A stretch of DNA of 36,118 nucleotides from an uncultured Clostridia bacterium (GTDB lineage Bacteria > Bacillota > Clostridia > Lachnospirales > CAG-274). The notes beneath the pieces were generated by a model that saw only the letters and a list, made by a program, of their open reading frames with translations, had not been told where the DNA came from and made no database searches. The position numbers and the translations under genes are program-made. Numbering within the stretch: the stretch's first letter is position 1; each line of letters starts with the position of its first letter. This document shows positions 9,028 through 16,547 of this stretch, piece by piece. The stretch is taken from contig CALWSN010000010.1 of assembly GCA_944384215.1 (NCBI GenBank), positions 1 through 36,118 on the forward strand, read 5' to 3'.

Positions 9028-10149
9028 ATGATTAACTTATTAATAGCTGGGTATCATGGATATGGAAATTGCGGAGATGAGGCAACTTTAATGGCTATGA
9101 CTACAAACATTAAAGAAATGGCACCAGATGTTAATATAACTGCTATTTCTCATATTCCTGAATTAACAAAAACTGAATACAATATTAATTCTATACAGAG
9201 GTTTAATGCTATTGAAGTGATGAGAGCTATTGTAAAAAGTGATATCATACTATCTGGCGGAGGCACTTTAATACAAAATGGCACTAGCACACGTTCGCTT
9301 TTATACTATTTAAGCATTATAAAAATGGCAAAGCTTTTTAAGAAAAAGGTTATGCTATATTCTAATGGTATAGGCCCTGTTAATGGTAAAATAAATAGAA
9401 AATTAGTAAAAATGGTAGTAGATAATGTAGATTTAATTACCCTTAGAGAAGAATTTTCTAAAAAAGATTTATTAGATATGGGTGTAAAAAAACCAGAAAT
9501 TCATATTACAGCAGATGCTGCTTTTACACTTAGGTCTATACCAGATGAAAAAGCAAGACAATTTTTGATAAAAGAAAAAATACCTCTTGATAAAGATATT
9601 ATAGGAGTATCTGTTAGAAACTGGAGCAAGGCTAAATATGGTGATAAATATATTAAAGAAATAGCTAAAGCTTGTGATAATATGGTAAAACAAGGCAAAA
9701 CAGTTCTTTTTATACCTATGGAACAACCTAAAGATATAGAAACCTCTAAAAAAGTTATGTATGAGATGAAGCAAGATAGCTATATATTACAACAACTTTA
9801 TAAACCAGATGAGATACTTGGTATAATAGGACAAATGAAACTTATACTTGGTATGAGGCTTCATACATTATTATTTTCGGCATCTAAAAAAGTGCCTATG
9901 ATAGGGCTTGTATATGACCCTAAAATAGAATATTATCTTGATGTTTTAAACATGCCAAATGGTGGAGATATTAGAACAGGTGATATAGATGCAAAAAAAC
10001 TTACAGCTCAAATGGAAGGTATGTTTATGGGGCTTGAAAGATATGAAGATATTTTAGCTGAAAAAATAGACATACTTTTAGATAAGGCTAGGCAAAATGA
10101 AATGCTTTTAAACAAAGAACTTGAACAAATAAGAAATAATAAAAAATAA
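9028..10149 (+). CDS. csaB: Polysaccharide pyruvyltransferase CsaB
   Basis: It transfers pyruvate from phosphoenolpyruvate to ManNAc residues of secondary cell wall polymers, making the ketal recognised by SLH domains of S-layer and exoenzyme proteins. The 373-aa protein begins LLIAGYHGYGNCGDEATLMAM, the CsaB form of the family signature. It also has ILSGGGTLIQN (residues about 75-85), LYSNGIGPV and the late LILGMRLHTLLFSA helix, all hallmarks of the PF04230 fold. Its length is normal. It follows the polymerase by 13 bp with an AAGGG site. It is the strongest evidence that this locus makes a pyruvylated, SLH-anchoring polymer; no SLH protein lies in the window. Confidence 0.92.
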   Translation: MINLLIAGYHGYGNCGDEATLMAMTTNIKEMAPDVNITAISHIPELTKTEYNINSIQRFNAIEVMRAIVKSDIILSGGGTLIQNGTSTRSLLYYLSIIKMAKLFKKKVMLYSNGIGPVNGKINRKLVKMVVDNVDLITLREEFSKKDLLDMGVKKPEIHITADAAFTLRSIPDEKARQFLIKEKIPLDKDIIGVSVRNWSKAKYGDKYIKEIAKACDNMVKQGKTVLFIPMEQPKDIETSKKVMYEMKQDSYILQQLYKPDEILGIIGQMKLILGMRLHTLLFSASKKVPMIGLVYDPKIEYYLDVLNMPNGGDIRTGDIDAKKLTAQMEGMFMGLERYEDILAEKIDILLDKARQNEMLLNKELEQIRNNKK

Positions 10150-10172
10150 CTTAATTTTAGGGGGAAAGGATA

Positions 10173-10652
10173 ATGAAACAAAAAATTTTGGTTGGTGTTC
10201 AAATATTTTTAGCAACTGCTATAATTACAACAGGTATAACTTTTGCAAATCAGGCTGGTAGCTCAGAAGACCCACTAGTAGCTAAAAGCTATGTAGATGA
10301 TAAAATCAATCAAGTTTTAGAAGTTATAAATAGTACAGTAGGCTCTAATAATAATTCGGCAGGTAATAATAATGTACAACCAAGTGGTAATAGCTTTAAA
10401 CCTGTTTTAGTAGAAGTGGGACAAACTATTTATGGTAAAGAAGGTACAGAGCTTATATTAAGAAGCGGTAAAGGTAACGCTGTTGTGCCTGGTGCTGAAG
10501 GTATTGCCAATTTAACAAATGGTGTAGAAGTGAAAAATAAAAACACTGTAAATAAAAATCACCTTCTTATTATACCTAGAGATGATGGCAGAGGTGTAAA
10601 AGTTACTGAAAAGGCTTGGTTTTTAGTAAAAGGTGATTATGAGATAAAATAA
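10173..10652 (+). CDS. Small secreted protein of unknown function
   Basis: This is a 159-aa protein with a clear signal peptide: a basic MKQK start, a hydrophobic core to about residue 22 and likely cleavage after TFA-NQA. The mature part has a short helical stretch (SYVDDKINQVLEVI), an Asn/Ser-rich linker (about 55-72) and a compact domain with VEVGQTIYGKEGTELILRSG. The order resembles exported wall proteins in which a trimerising helix is joined by a linker to a small beta domain, but I know no named family. GGGGGAAAGGA precedes the start. Its place between csaB and the WecG/TagA gene suggests a role in polymer assembly or attachment. Confidence 0.65.
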   Translation: MKQKILVGVQIFLATAIITTGITFANQAGSSEDPLVAKSYVDDKINQVLEVINSTVGSNNNSAGNNNVQPSGNSFKPVLVEVGQTIYGKEGTELILRSGKGNAVVPGAEGIANLTNGVEVKNKNTVNKNHLLIIPRDDGRGVKVTEKAWFLVKGDYEIK

Positions 10653-10665
10653 AAGGAGTTTTTAT

Positions 10666-11427
10666 ATGTCTTTTACAGTTTGCAATATATTAGGCGTTCC
10701 TATAAATAACGTAAATTTAAACGAAGCCTTAGGGCTTGTGCTTTTATATCTTGAAGATGATGAAAAAAAGATTATTTTTACACCAAACCCAGAGTTTATT
10801 ATGAATGCTCTTGATGATAAAGAATTTATGGAAATTTTAAATAAAAGTAACTTAAACATAGCAGATGGCATAGGAGTAGTAATAGGTGCTAGAATGTTAG
10901 GCTACAATATAAGAGAGCGTGTTGCTGGGTTTGACTTGGTTCAAAATATTTTTTCTAAAATAAAAAATACAGATAAAACAGTATATTTTTTAGGTTCTAG
11001 TGAAGAAAATATTAATTTAGCTAAAGAAATGATGGAAAAAAAATATAAAGGGCTTAAAATAGTTGGCACTCATAATGGATATTTTACCGAAGAAGAGGGC
11101 AACATAATAATTGATAAAATAAATCAGCTTAGTCCAGATTTATTATTAGTTGGGCTTGGCTCTCCTAGGCAAGAAAAATGGATATACAACAACAAAGATA
11201 GACTTAATGTTAAAGTTATGATAGGTGTTGGTGGTAGCTTTGATGTTATGAGTGGAAATGTTAAAAGAGCCCCTAAAATTTTTATTAAGCTAAATTTAGA
11301 ATGGTTTTATAGACTTATAACACAACCTACAAGGTTTAAAAGAATGTTAAAGCTACCTTTATTTATTATAGAAGTTTTAAAATATAAAATAAAGGGTGGT
11401 AAAAATGAAAGAACTATTAAAAAATAA
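10666..11427 (+). CDS. WecG/TagA/CpsF family glycosyltransferase (GT26)
   Basis: It is a membrane-associated GT26 enzyme; relatives TagA and WecG add ManNAc or ManNAcA to a lipid-linked GlcNAc, the priming branch of wall polymer synthesis. The 253-aa protein has FTPNPEFIMNA (family TxN/HP motif), LNIADGIGVVIGARMLG with the catalytic-site aspartate, LLVGLGSPRQEKWI and IGVGGSFDVMSGNVKRAP, all diagnostic for the family, and the usual length. It follows a GGAG site. The last bases overlap the start of the yitT gene by 23 bp. With WecC in the same locus the donor may be UDP-ManNAc or UDP-ManNAcA. Confidence 0.9.
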   Translation: MSFTVCNILGVPINNVNLNEALGLVLLYLEDDEKKIIFTPNPEFIMNALDDKEFMEILNKSNLNIADGIGVVIGARMLGYNIRERVAGFDLVQNIFSKIKNTDKTVYFLGSSEENINLAKEMMEKKYKGLKIVGTHNGYFTEEEGNIIIDKINQLSPDLLLVGLGSPRQEKWIYNNKDRLNVKVMIGVGGSFDVMSGNVKRAPKIFIKLNLEWFYRLITQPTRFKRMLKLPLFIIEVLKYKIKGGKNERTIKK

Positions 11428-12277
11428 AACATTTAAAAAATATTTAAATATTATTGTTGGTTGTTTTTTATTATCTGTTTCTCTTAATGTATTTTTAAAG
11501 CCTAACCACTTTGTATTAGGTGGTGTTACAGGTTTTGGTATTATATTAGATAGTGTATTTCAAACAACATTTGGTATACCTTTTCCACTTTCAATAAGTA
11601 ATATTTTAATAAATTTACCTTTATTTTTAATAGCGTATAAAATTTTTGGGTTTAAGTTTTTAGGTAATACTCTATTTGCAACATTTTTCTTATCTTTTTG
11701 TTTAGCTATTACAGATTTTTTACCAACATTTACAGAAGATGTATTTTTAGCAGCAGTTTTTGGTGCGGTTTTAGATGGTATAGCTCTAGGGCTTATTATA
11801 AAAAATAGGTGTAGCACAGGCGGTACAGACCTTTTGGCTATTATTATTAATAAATTTATAAAACATATACAAATATCTAAAATACTTTTATGTATAGATG
11901 CTACTATTATTTTTATGGGCATAATTGTTTTTGGTGTTAAACCTACATTATATGCTATTATGAGTGTATTTATAGTTAGTAGGGTTATAGGAGCAGTTGT
12001 AGATGGCTTTGACTTTGCTAAAGCAGTATTTATTATTAGTGACAAATCTGAAGAGATAGGACATAGCATATTAAATATTATTGATAGAGGAGCAACTGCC
12101 TTAGATGCTCACGGTATGTACACAAAAAATAAAAAGAATGTTATATTTTGTATTGTTAAACAAAAACAAATACCAGAGCTTAAAGAAGTTGTAGCAGACA
12201 TTGATGAAAATGCCTTTGTTGTTATTGCTAATGTTAGCGAAGTAATAGGCAGAGGCTTTAAAGGAATTGTAGAATAA
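11405..12277 (+). CDS. YitT family membrane protein (DUF161 + DUF2179)
   Basis: This is a 290-aa protein with five or six membrane helices in the first 200 residues, including the family-typical RCSTGGTDLLAIIINK, and a cytosolic ferredoxin-like DUF2179 domain at about 210-285. The transport or other function of the family is not established. I prefer ATG 11405 (MKELLKNKTF) over the in-frame GTG 11396, because GGGTGG at 11394-11399 is correctly placed for the ATG. It is the last gene before a bidirectional terminator, so it is probably co-transcribed with the polysaccharide genes without any obvious functional tie to them. Confidence 0.88.
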   Translation: MKELLKNKTFKKYLNIIVGCFLLSVSLNVFLKPNHFVLGGVTGFGIILDSVFQTTFGIPFPLSISNILINLPLFLIAYKIFGFKFLGNTLFATFFLSFCLAITDFLPTFTEDVFLAAVFGAVLDGIALGLIIKNRCSTGGTDLLAIIINKFIKHIQISKILLCIDATIIFMGIIVFGVKPTLYAIMSVFIVSRVIGAVVDGFDFAKAVFIISDKSEEIGHSILNIIDRGATALDAHGMYTKNKKNVIFCIVKQKQIPELKEVVADIDENAFVVIANVSEVIGRGFKGIVE

Positions 12278-12280
12278 TAA

Positions 12281-12317
12281 AAAATAAGCTGTTATTTATT
12301 AACAGCTTATTTTTTTT
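12281..12317. terminator. Bidirectional intrinsic terminator
   Basis: A 14-bp perfect stem (12281-12294 with 12300-12313, core AAGCTGTTA) has a 5-base loop. It is flanked by an A-run on the left and a T-run to 12317 on the right, so it can end yitT on the + strand and the convergent rpiR gene on the - strand. The stop of the regulator lies inside the right arm. Confidence 0.85.
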
Positions 12318-13119
12318 GATTATTTAATATTGTATTTATTGTTATATTCATTTTTTTACGTATTTCTTCTTCTTCTAAGAAAATAGTTGTCAACACATCT
12401 ATAATGTATATTGTTGAAAACTGTGTATTAATAAAAGAGTTTTTTGTTAATAAGTTTGGGTTTGGTACAATAATAAAAAAATCTGAATTTAAAGATAATG
12501 TACTTGTAGGAAAACTAGTAATAGATGCTACAAAGCATTTATTTTTTTTTGCAAGTTTAACAGCATTTATAACATCTAAAGTTTCGCCAGAGCAAGAAAG
12601 TGCTATTACTAAATCATTTTCATTTAATATAGAGCTATTTATTAACATAAGGTGAGAATCGGTAATAGCTTGGCAATGAAACCCCATTCTTATGAGCCTA
12701 AGCATAAATTCTGTACCTGTTAAACCAGAGCTACCAAGCCCATAAATATATATTCTTTTAGCATTTTTTATTTTATTATATAAGATATTTAGGTCCTTTA
12801 GGTTAACTATATTGTTTGTGCTAGATATAATATCTGTATAAAAAGAGTATACTTTGTTTAGAGGGTCATTTTTATGTGTATTTATATATGATGTTAAATT
12901 TATTGAACCTAAGCTAATTTTAAAATGTGCAAAATTTTCAAAATTAAGTTTTTGGCAAAATCTAGTAACGGTAGCAGTAGATACACCGCAGTTTTTAGCA
13001 AATAAATTAATATTCATATTTTCAATAGATTGAGCATTTGATAAAATATAATCTGCTATTTTTTGTTCTTTAATAGAAAATTCTAAATATTTTAGTTGTA
13101 TAAGTTCTAATGTATTCAT
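12307..13119 (-). CDS. RpiR/MurR family transcriptional regulator (HTH + SIS)
   Basis: This is a sugar-phosphate-responsive DNA-binding protein of 270 aa. An N-terminal HTH_6 domain (about 1-75) contains FAKNCGVSTATVTRFCQKLNF, and a SIS phosphosugar-binding domain (about 105-240) contains IYGLGSSGLTGTEFMLRL and VIALSCSGETLDVI. It is divergent from the PTS-nanE operon across a 222-bp intergenic region carrying promoters for both sides and AT-rich dyads. It most likely controls that operon in response to ManNAc-6-P or GlcNAc-6-P and may regulate itself. Whether it represses or activates cannot be told from the sequence. Confidence 0.88.
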   Translation of the reverse strand: MNTLELIQLKYLEFSIKEQKIADYILSNAQSIENMNINLFAKNCGVSTATVTRFCQKLNFENFAHFKISLGSINLTSYINTHKNDPLNKVYSFYTDIISSTNNIVNLKDLNILYNKIKNAKRIYIYGLGSSGLTGTEFMLRLIRMGFHCQAITDSHLMLINSSILNENDLVIALSCSGETLDVINAVKLAKKNKCFVASITSFPTSTLSLNSDFFIIVPNPNLLTKNSFINTQFSTIYIIDVLTTIFLEEEEIRKKMNITINTILNNQKK

Positions 13120-13147
13120 CTATATCACCAAAATTAAGTTTTTATTA

Positions 13148-13165
13148 AATTATAACATTATAATT
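13148..13165. promoter_or_regulatory. Candidate operator 1 (inverted repeat)
   Basis: AATTATAA and TTATAATT form a perfect inverted repeat with a 2-bp spacer, overlapping the -10 box of the regulator's own promoter. A related dyad at 13213-13230 has ATTATAA and TTATAAT arms with a 4-bp spacer. The base composition makes chance dyads common, so this rests mainly on position. Confidence 0.35.
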
Positions 13166-13177
13166 AAAATTTTACAA
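13149..13177 (-). promoter_or_regulatory. Promoter of the rpiR-family gene
   Basis: On the - strand, TTGTAA (13172-13177) and TATAAT (13149-13154) are 17 bp apart, with a TG one base upstream of the -10 box. The -10 element falls inside the dyad at 13148-13165, which suggests autoregulation. Confidence 0.55.
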
Positions 13178-13238
13178 ATAATTTATAAGTGTACAATATA
13201 TACAAAAGTTTAATTATAAATTCTTATAATATTATGGC

Positions 13239-13267
13239 TTGAAAAATATGAAATTTATTATTATAAT
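13239..13267 (+). promoter_or_regulatory. Promoter of the PTS-nanE operon with overlapping dyad
   Basis: TTGAAA (13239-13244), a 17-bp spacer and TATAAT (13262-13267). A 15-bp dyad (13255-13269, arms TTATTAT and ATAATAA around one base) covers the -10 box, a natural place for repressor binding by the divergent RpiR-family protein. Confidence 0.55.
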
Positions 13268-13341
13268 AAGAATATAGATGAAAATAATTTACATAAAGTG
13301 ATTGTAAATGTTAATTATATTATTTTTTAGGAGGGAAGCCT

Positions 13342-14838
13342 ATGTTTAAACAATTACAAAAACTAGGAAAAGCTTTTATGCTACCAATAGCAATTTTGCC
13401 AGCAGCAGGGTTGTTATTAGGTATAGGTGGTGCATTATCTAACCCAAATACAATTAGTACATATCCATTTTTAGATGTACCATTTTTACAAGGATTATTT
13501 AAAATAATGTCAGAATCTGGCAACATAGTATTTGCTAACATTGCTCTTATTATGTGTGTTGGTCTTGCAGTTGGTCTTGCTAAAAAAGACAAAGGTACGG
13601 CAGGCCTTGCCGCAGTTGTTGCATTTTTAGTTATGAATGCAGCAATAACTGCTATGATAAATGTTTTTAAACCAGAAGGTGTAACTGCAATAGACACTGG
13701 TGTAGTTGGTTCTATTGTTATAGGTTGTATGGTTGTATTTTTACATAATAGATATAATAACATACAGCTACCACAATTTTTAGGATTTTTTGGTGGTTCT
13801 AGGTTTATACCTATTGTATCATCATTTTGTGCAATTTTTATAGGTGCAATATTTTTTATAATATGGCCACCATTTCAAAAAGTGTTAGTATCAGTTGGTG
13901 AACAAATAGGCAATATGGGTGCTTTTGGTACTTTTATATATGGATTTTTATTAAGACTTACTGGTGCAGTTGGTCTTCACCATACTATATATCCATTATT
14001 CTGGTACACAGAGCTTGGAGGTACTGCTGTTGTAGCTGGTACAGAAGTTGTTGGGGCTCAAAATATATTCTTTGCAGAGCTTGCAGACCCATCTCATACA
14101 GGTCTTTTTACTTATGGTACTAGATTTTTTGCAGGTAGATTTGATACAATGATGTTTGGTTTACCAGGAGCAGCTTTAGCTATGTATCATTGTGTGCCAA
14201 AAGAAAAAAGAAAATTAGTAGGTGGTTTATTATTTAGTGGTGCTTTAACATCATTTTTAACAGGTATTACAGAGCCATTAGAATTTATGTTTTTATTTGT
14301 TGCGCCTTGGTTATATGCTATACACGCAGTTTTAGATGGTATATCATTCTTTTTAGCAGATATTTTATCAATAAGAATTGGTAACACATTCTCTGGTGGT
14401 TTAATAGATTTCTTATTATTTGGTGTGTTCCAAGGCAATGATAAAACTAATTGGATATATGTAATACTTATAGGTATACCTTGGTTCTTTGTATATTACT
14501 TTGTATTTAGATTTTTTATAACAAAATTTAATATACAAACTCCTGGTAGAGAAGAAGGTGAAGATACTGAAGTTAAAGTAGAAACAAAAACAAGTATTGC
14601 AGAAGATGCAATAGAAGTGTTAAAAGCTTTAGGTGGTAAAGAAAATATAGAAGACTGTGATGCTTGTATAACAAGGCTTCGTGTTGCAGTTAAAGACATA
14701 AATAAGGTTGATAAAGATAGAATAAAAGAGCTTGGAGCAACAGCTGTGTTTGATGTAAAAGGTGGCATACAAGCAGTGTTTGGGGCAAAAGCTGATTTAA
14801 TAAAAAATAAAATCAATGAAATATTAGATGTAAACTAA
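13342..14838 (+). CDS. PTS transporter EIICB, glucose/N-acetylhexosamine family
   Basis: This is a membrane permease that imports and phosphorylates a hexose or N-acetylhexosamine using phosphate from EIIA. The 498-aa protein has an EIIC domain (about 1-395: [22 protein letters not shown] at the start, the [17 protein letters not shown] substrate region, and [17 protein letters not shown]). A C-terminal EIIB domain follows (about 420-498) with the phospho-acceptor cysteine at residue 442 in CITRLRV. There is no EIIA domain, so one must come from elsewhere. GGAGGGAAG precedes ATG 13342. NanE follows 13 bp downstream, which makes ManNAc (or a mixture with GlcNAc) the likely substrate; glucose family members look very similar. 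Confidence 0.87.
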   Translation: MFKQLQKLGKAFMLPIAILPAAGLLLGIGGALSNPNTISTYPFLDVPFLQGLFKIMSESGNIVFANIALIMCVGLAVGLAKKDKGTAGLAAVVAFLVMNAAITAMINVFKPEGVTAIDTGVVGSIVIGCMVVFLHNRYNNIQLPQFLGFFGGSRFIPIVSSFCAIFIGAIFFIIWPPFQKVLVSVGEQIGNMGAFGTFIYGFLLRLTGAVGLHHTIYPLFWYTELGGTAVVAGTEVVGAQNIFFAELADPSHTGLFTYGTRFFAGRFDTMMFGLPGAALAMYHCVPKEKRKLVGGLLFSGALTSFLTGITEPLEFMFLFVAPWLYAIHAVLDGISFFLADILSIRIGNTFSGGLIDFLLFGVFQGNDKTNWIYVILIGIPWFFVYYFVFRFFITKFNIQTPGREEGEDTEVKVETKTSIAEDAIEVLKALGGKENIEDCDACITRLRVAVKDINKVDKDRIKELGATAVFDVKGGIQAVFGAKADLIKNKINEILDVN

Positions 14839-14851
14839 AGGGGGATTATTT

Positions 14852-15493
14852 ATGGAAAAAGGGTTAATTGTATCTTGTCAGGCTTTAGATAATGAGCCTT
14901 TACATAGTTCATTTATAATGGGTAAAATGGCATTAGCAGCTTATCAAGGGGGAGCAATTGGGATAAGAGCCAATAGCGTTGAAGATATAAAAGAAATAAA
15001 AAATAATGTAAACTTACCTATCATAGGTATTATAAAAAAAGATTATGAAAATCTTGTACCATACATTACACCAACAATGAAAGAAGTAGATGAGCTTGTT
15101 AATGAAGGTGTTGATATAATAGCAGTAGATGCTACTATAAGCCAAGATGAAACTTTTTTAAAAGAAATAATAGAAAAATATAAAAATCAAAAATTTATGG
15201 CAGATATATCTACTTATGAAGAAGGTATAAGAGCAGATAAACTAGGCTTTCATTATGTAGGTACTACATTAATAGGTTATACACAACAGTCTAAAAATAT
15301 AGAAAAATTTGAAGTTTTAGAAAAACTTATAAAAGATTGTAAAAATGCAAAAGTTATAGCAGAAGGTAATTTTAATACACCAGAACAAGCAAGAAAAGCT
15401 ATTGATATGGGAGCTTATGCAGTTGTTGTAGGTAGTGCTATAACAAGACCACAGATTATAACAAAAACTTTTGCAGATGCTTTAAAAAAATAA
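14852..15493 (+). CDS. nanE: N-acetylmannosamine-6-phosphate 2-epimerase
   Basis: It converts ManNAc-6-P to GlcNAc-6-P in the cytosol, feeding amino-sugar catabolism. The 213-aa TIM-barrel protein starts [17 protein letters not shown], has [27 protein letters not shown] with the expected catalytic lysine region, [10 protein letters not shown], and [30 protein letters not shown] at the phosphate-binding end. Length is normal. It is the second gene of the PTS operon, with GGGGG 10 bp before the start. No sialic acid lyase, ManNAc kinase, NagA or NagB is in the window, so the pathway enters here through the PTS rather than through sialic acid as far as can be seen. Confidence 0.93.
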   Translation: MEKGLIVSCQALDNEPLHSSFIMGKMALAAYQGGAIGIRANSVEDIKEIKNNVNLPIIGIIKKDYENLVPYITPTMKEVDELVNEGVDIIAVDATISQDETFLKEIIEKYKNQKFMADISTYEEGIRADKLGFHYVGTTLIGYTQQSKNIEKFEVLEKLIKDCKNAKVIAEGNFNTPEQARKAIDMGAYAVVVGSAITRPQIITKTFADALKK

Positions 15494-15500
15494 AATAAAA

Positions 15501-15535
15501 AATAGCCCTTACATTTAGTAAGGGTTATTTTTTAT
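15501..15535. terminator. Bidirectional intrinsic terminator
   Basis: The stem AATAGCCCTTAC (15501-15512) pairs with GTAAGGGTTATT (15518-15529) with one G-T pair and a 5-base loop. It is flanked by A-rich sequence and by a T-run, and serves nanE and the convergent gene ending at 15532. Confidence 0.85.
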
Positions 15536-16524
15536 TTTAAATTTATAGAATTAATTATATAATCTACATCAGATTTTATATAGTCAATACCATCTTCACT
15601 TACAACATCAGTTCTAACAATAGTAAATGTATCAGAGTCTTTAAATTCTATTAGTGTAATTATAGTTGTTGCGTAAGAATCAGAATATTCGATAATAGAA
15701 GTTGTTATAGTTTTATTATCAACAGTTTGTACAGTAGAGTCTTCTATTATAGTGGCAGAAGGGTCGCTAGATAAAGATGTTTTAGCATATTCATAGCTTT
15801 CTTGTGGGTCTTCTTCTTTTCTATTAGATGTGCTAGCTATAAGATATGTTATATTATTTTCATCTTGTTTATAAAAGCTATAAGGTACAGCTCTTTCAAG
15901 TCTTTTCCAGTTAGGAGGTGATATTATAGTTACATCTTCTAAATCGCTAGAAAATAATTTTTCTTCATCAGCTTTTTGTTTAGTATAGTTTGTTGTAGAT
16001 AATAAAAAGTCAAGAGTTTCTTCAGTATCTTGAGAAGTGGCAGTGCCAACAACACCTATAAATTGGTCAGGGTGGTTTTTAATCTCTATTGTACCAACTA
16101 ATGCAAAAAATTGTGTAAAATCGTTAGAAACATCATAAACTTTTTTTGTAATTTTTCTGTCTTTTTCATCAGAAGTGTTTTCAGATACTACTGTATAATT
16201 GGCAGATTGTTCAAATATAGTTTCTTGTGTTTCAAAAAATTGTTGTGATGTCATTTTTTCATTTTCTAATATATCAATTGAAAAATTAGAGTTGCCATCA
16301 GGTGTTGCTAGAGCAATTTCGCCATATAAATTCATAGCTTCTTCATATCCTTCAGGCATTTGATATTTTAATAAGTAATTTAAAGAAGGTAGCTCATTTT
16401 CACCAAGTTCTTTTTGAACAATAGCGTCTATACTTTTTAGCGTATTGCCAAATATACTAGAGCAAACAACTACAATAATAAGTAAAATTTCTAATGTTAT
16501 TAATACTATGTTTGATTTTTTCAT
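15532..16524 (-). CDS. Membrane-anchored extracytoplasmic protein, function unknown
   Basis: This is a 330-aa protein with a single N-terminal hydrophobic segment (about 7-27: VLITLEILLIIVVVCSSIFG), probably an uncleaved anchor or signal. The outside part seems to be two beta-rich domains of similar size (about 50-185 and 195-328), each ending in an acidic helix (TEETLDFLLSTTNY and YIKSDVDYIINSINL). The pattern recalls PsbP/DcrB-like domains, but this is only a fold-level impression and I give no family name. It lies 23 bp downstream of ftsK on the same strand and is probably co-transcribed. The start follows AAGGAG. Confidence 0.6.
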   Translation of the reverse strand: MKKSNIVLITLEILLIIVVVCSSIFGNTLKSIDAIVQKELGENELPSLNYLLKYQMPEGYEEAMNLYGEIALATPDGNSNFSIDILENEKMTSQQFFETQETIFEQSANYTVVSENTSDEKDRKITKKVYDVSNDFTQFFALVGTIEIKNHPDQFIGVVGTATSQDTEETLDFLLSTTNYTKQKADEEKLFSSDLEDVTIISPPNWKRLERAVPYSFYKQDENNITYLIASTSNRKEEDPQESYEYAKTSLSSDPSATIIEDSTVQTVDNKTITTSIIEYSDSYATTIITLIEFKDSDTFTIVRTDVVSEDGIDYIKSDVDYIINSINLK

Positions 16525-16547
16525 AAAATTTCTCCTTAAATATAAAT

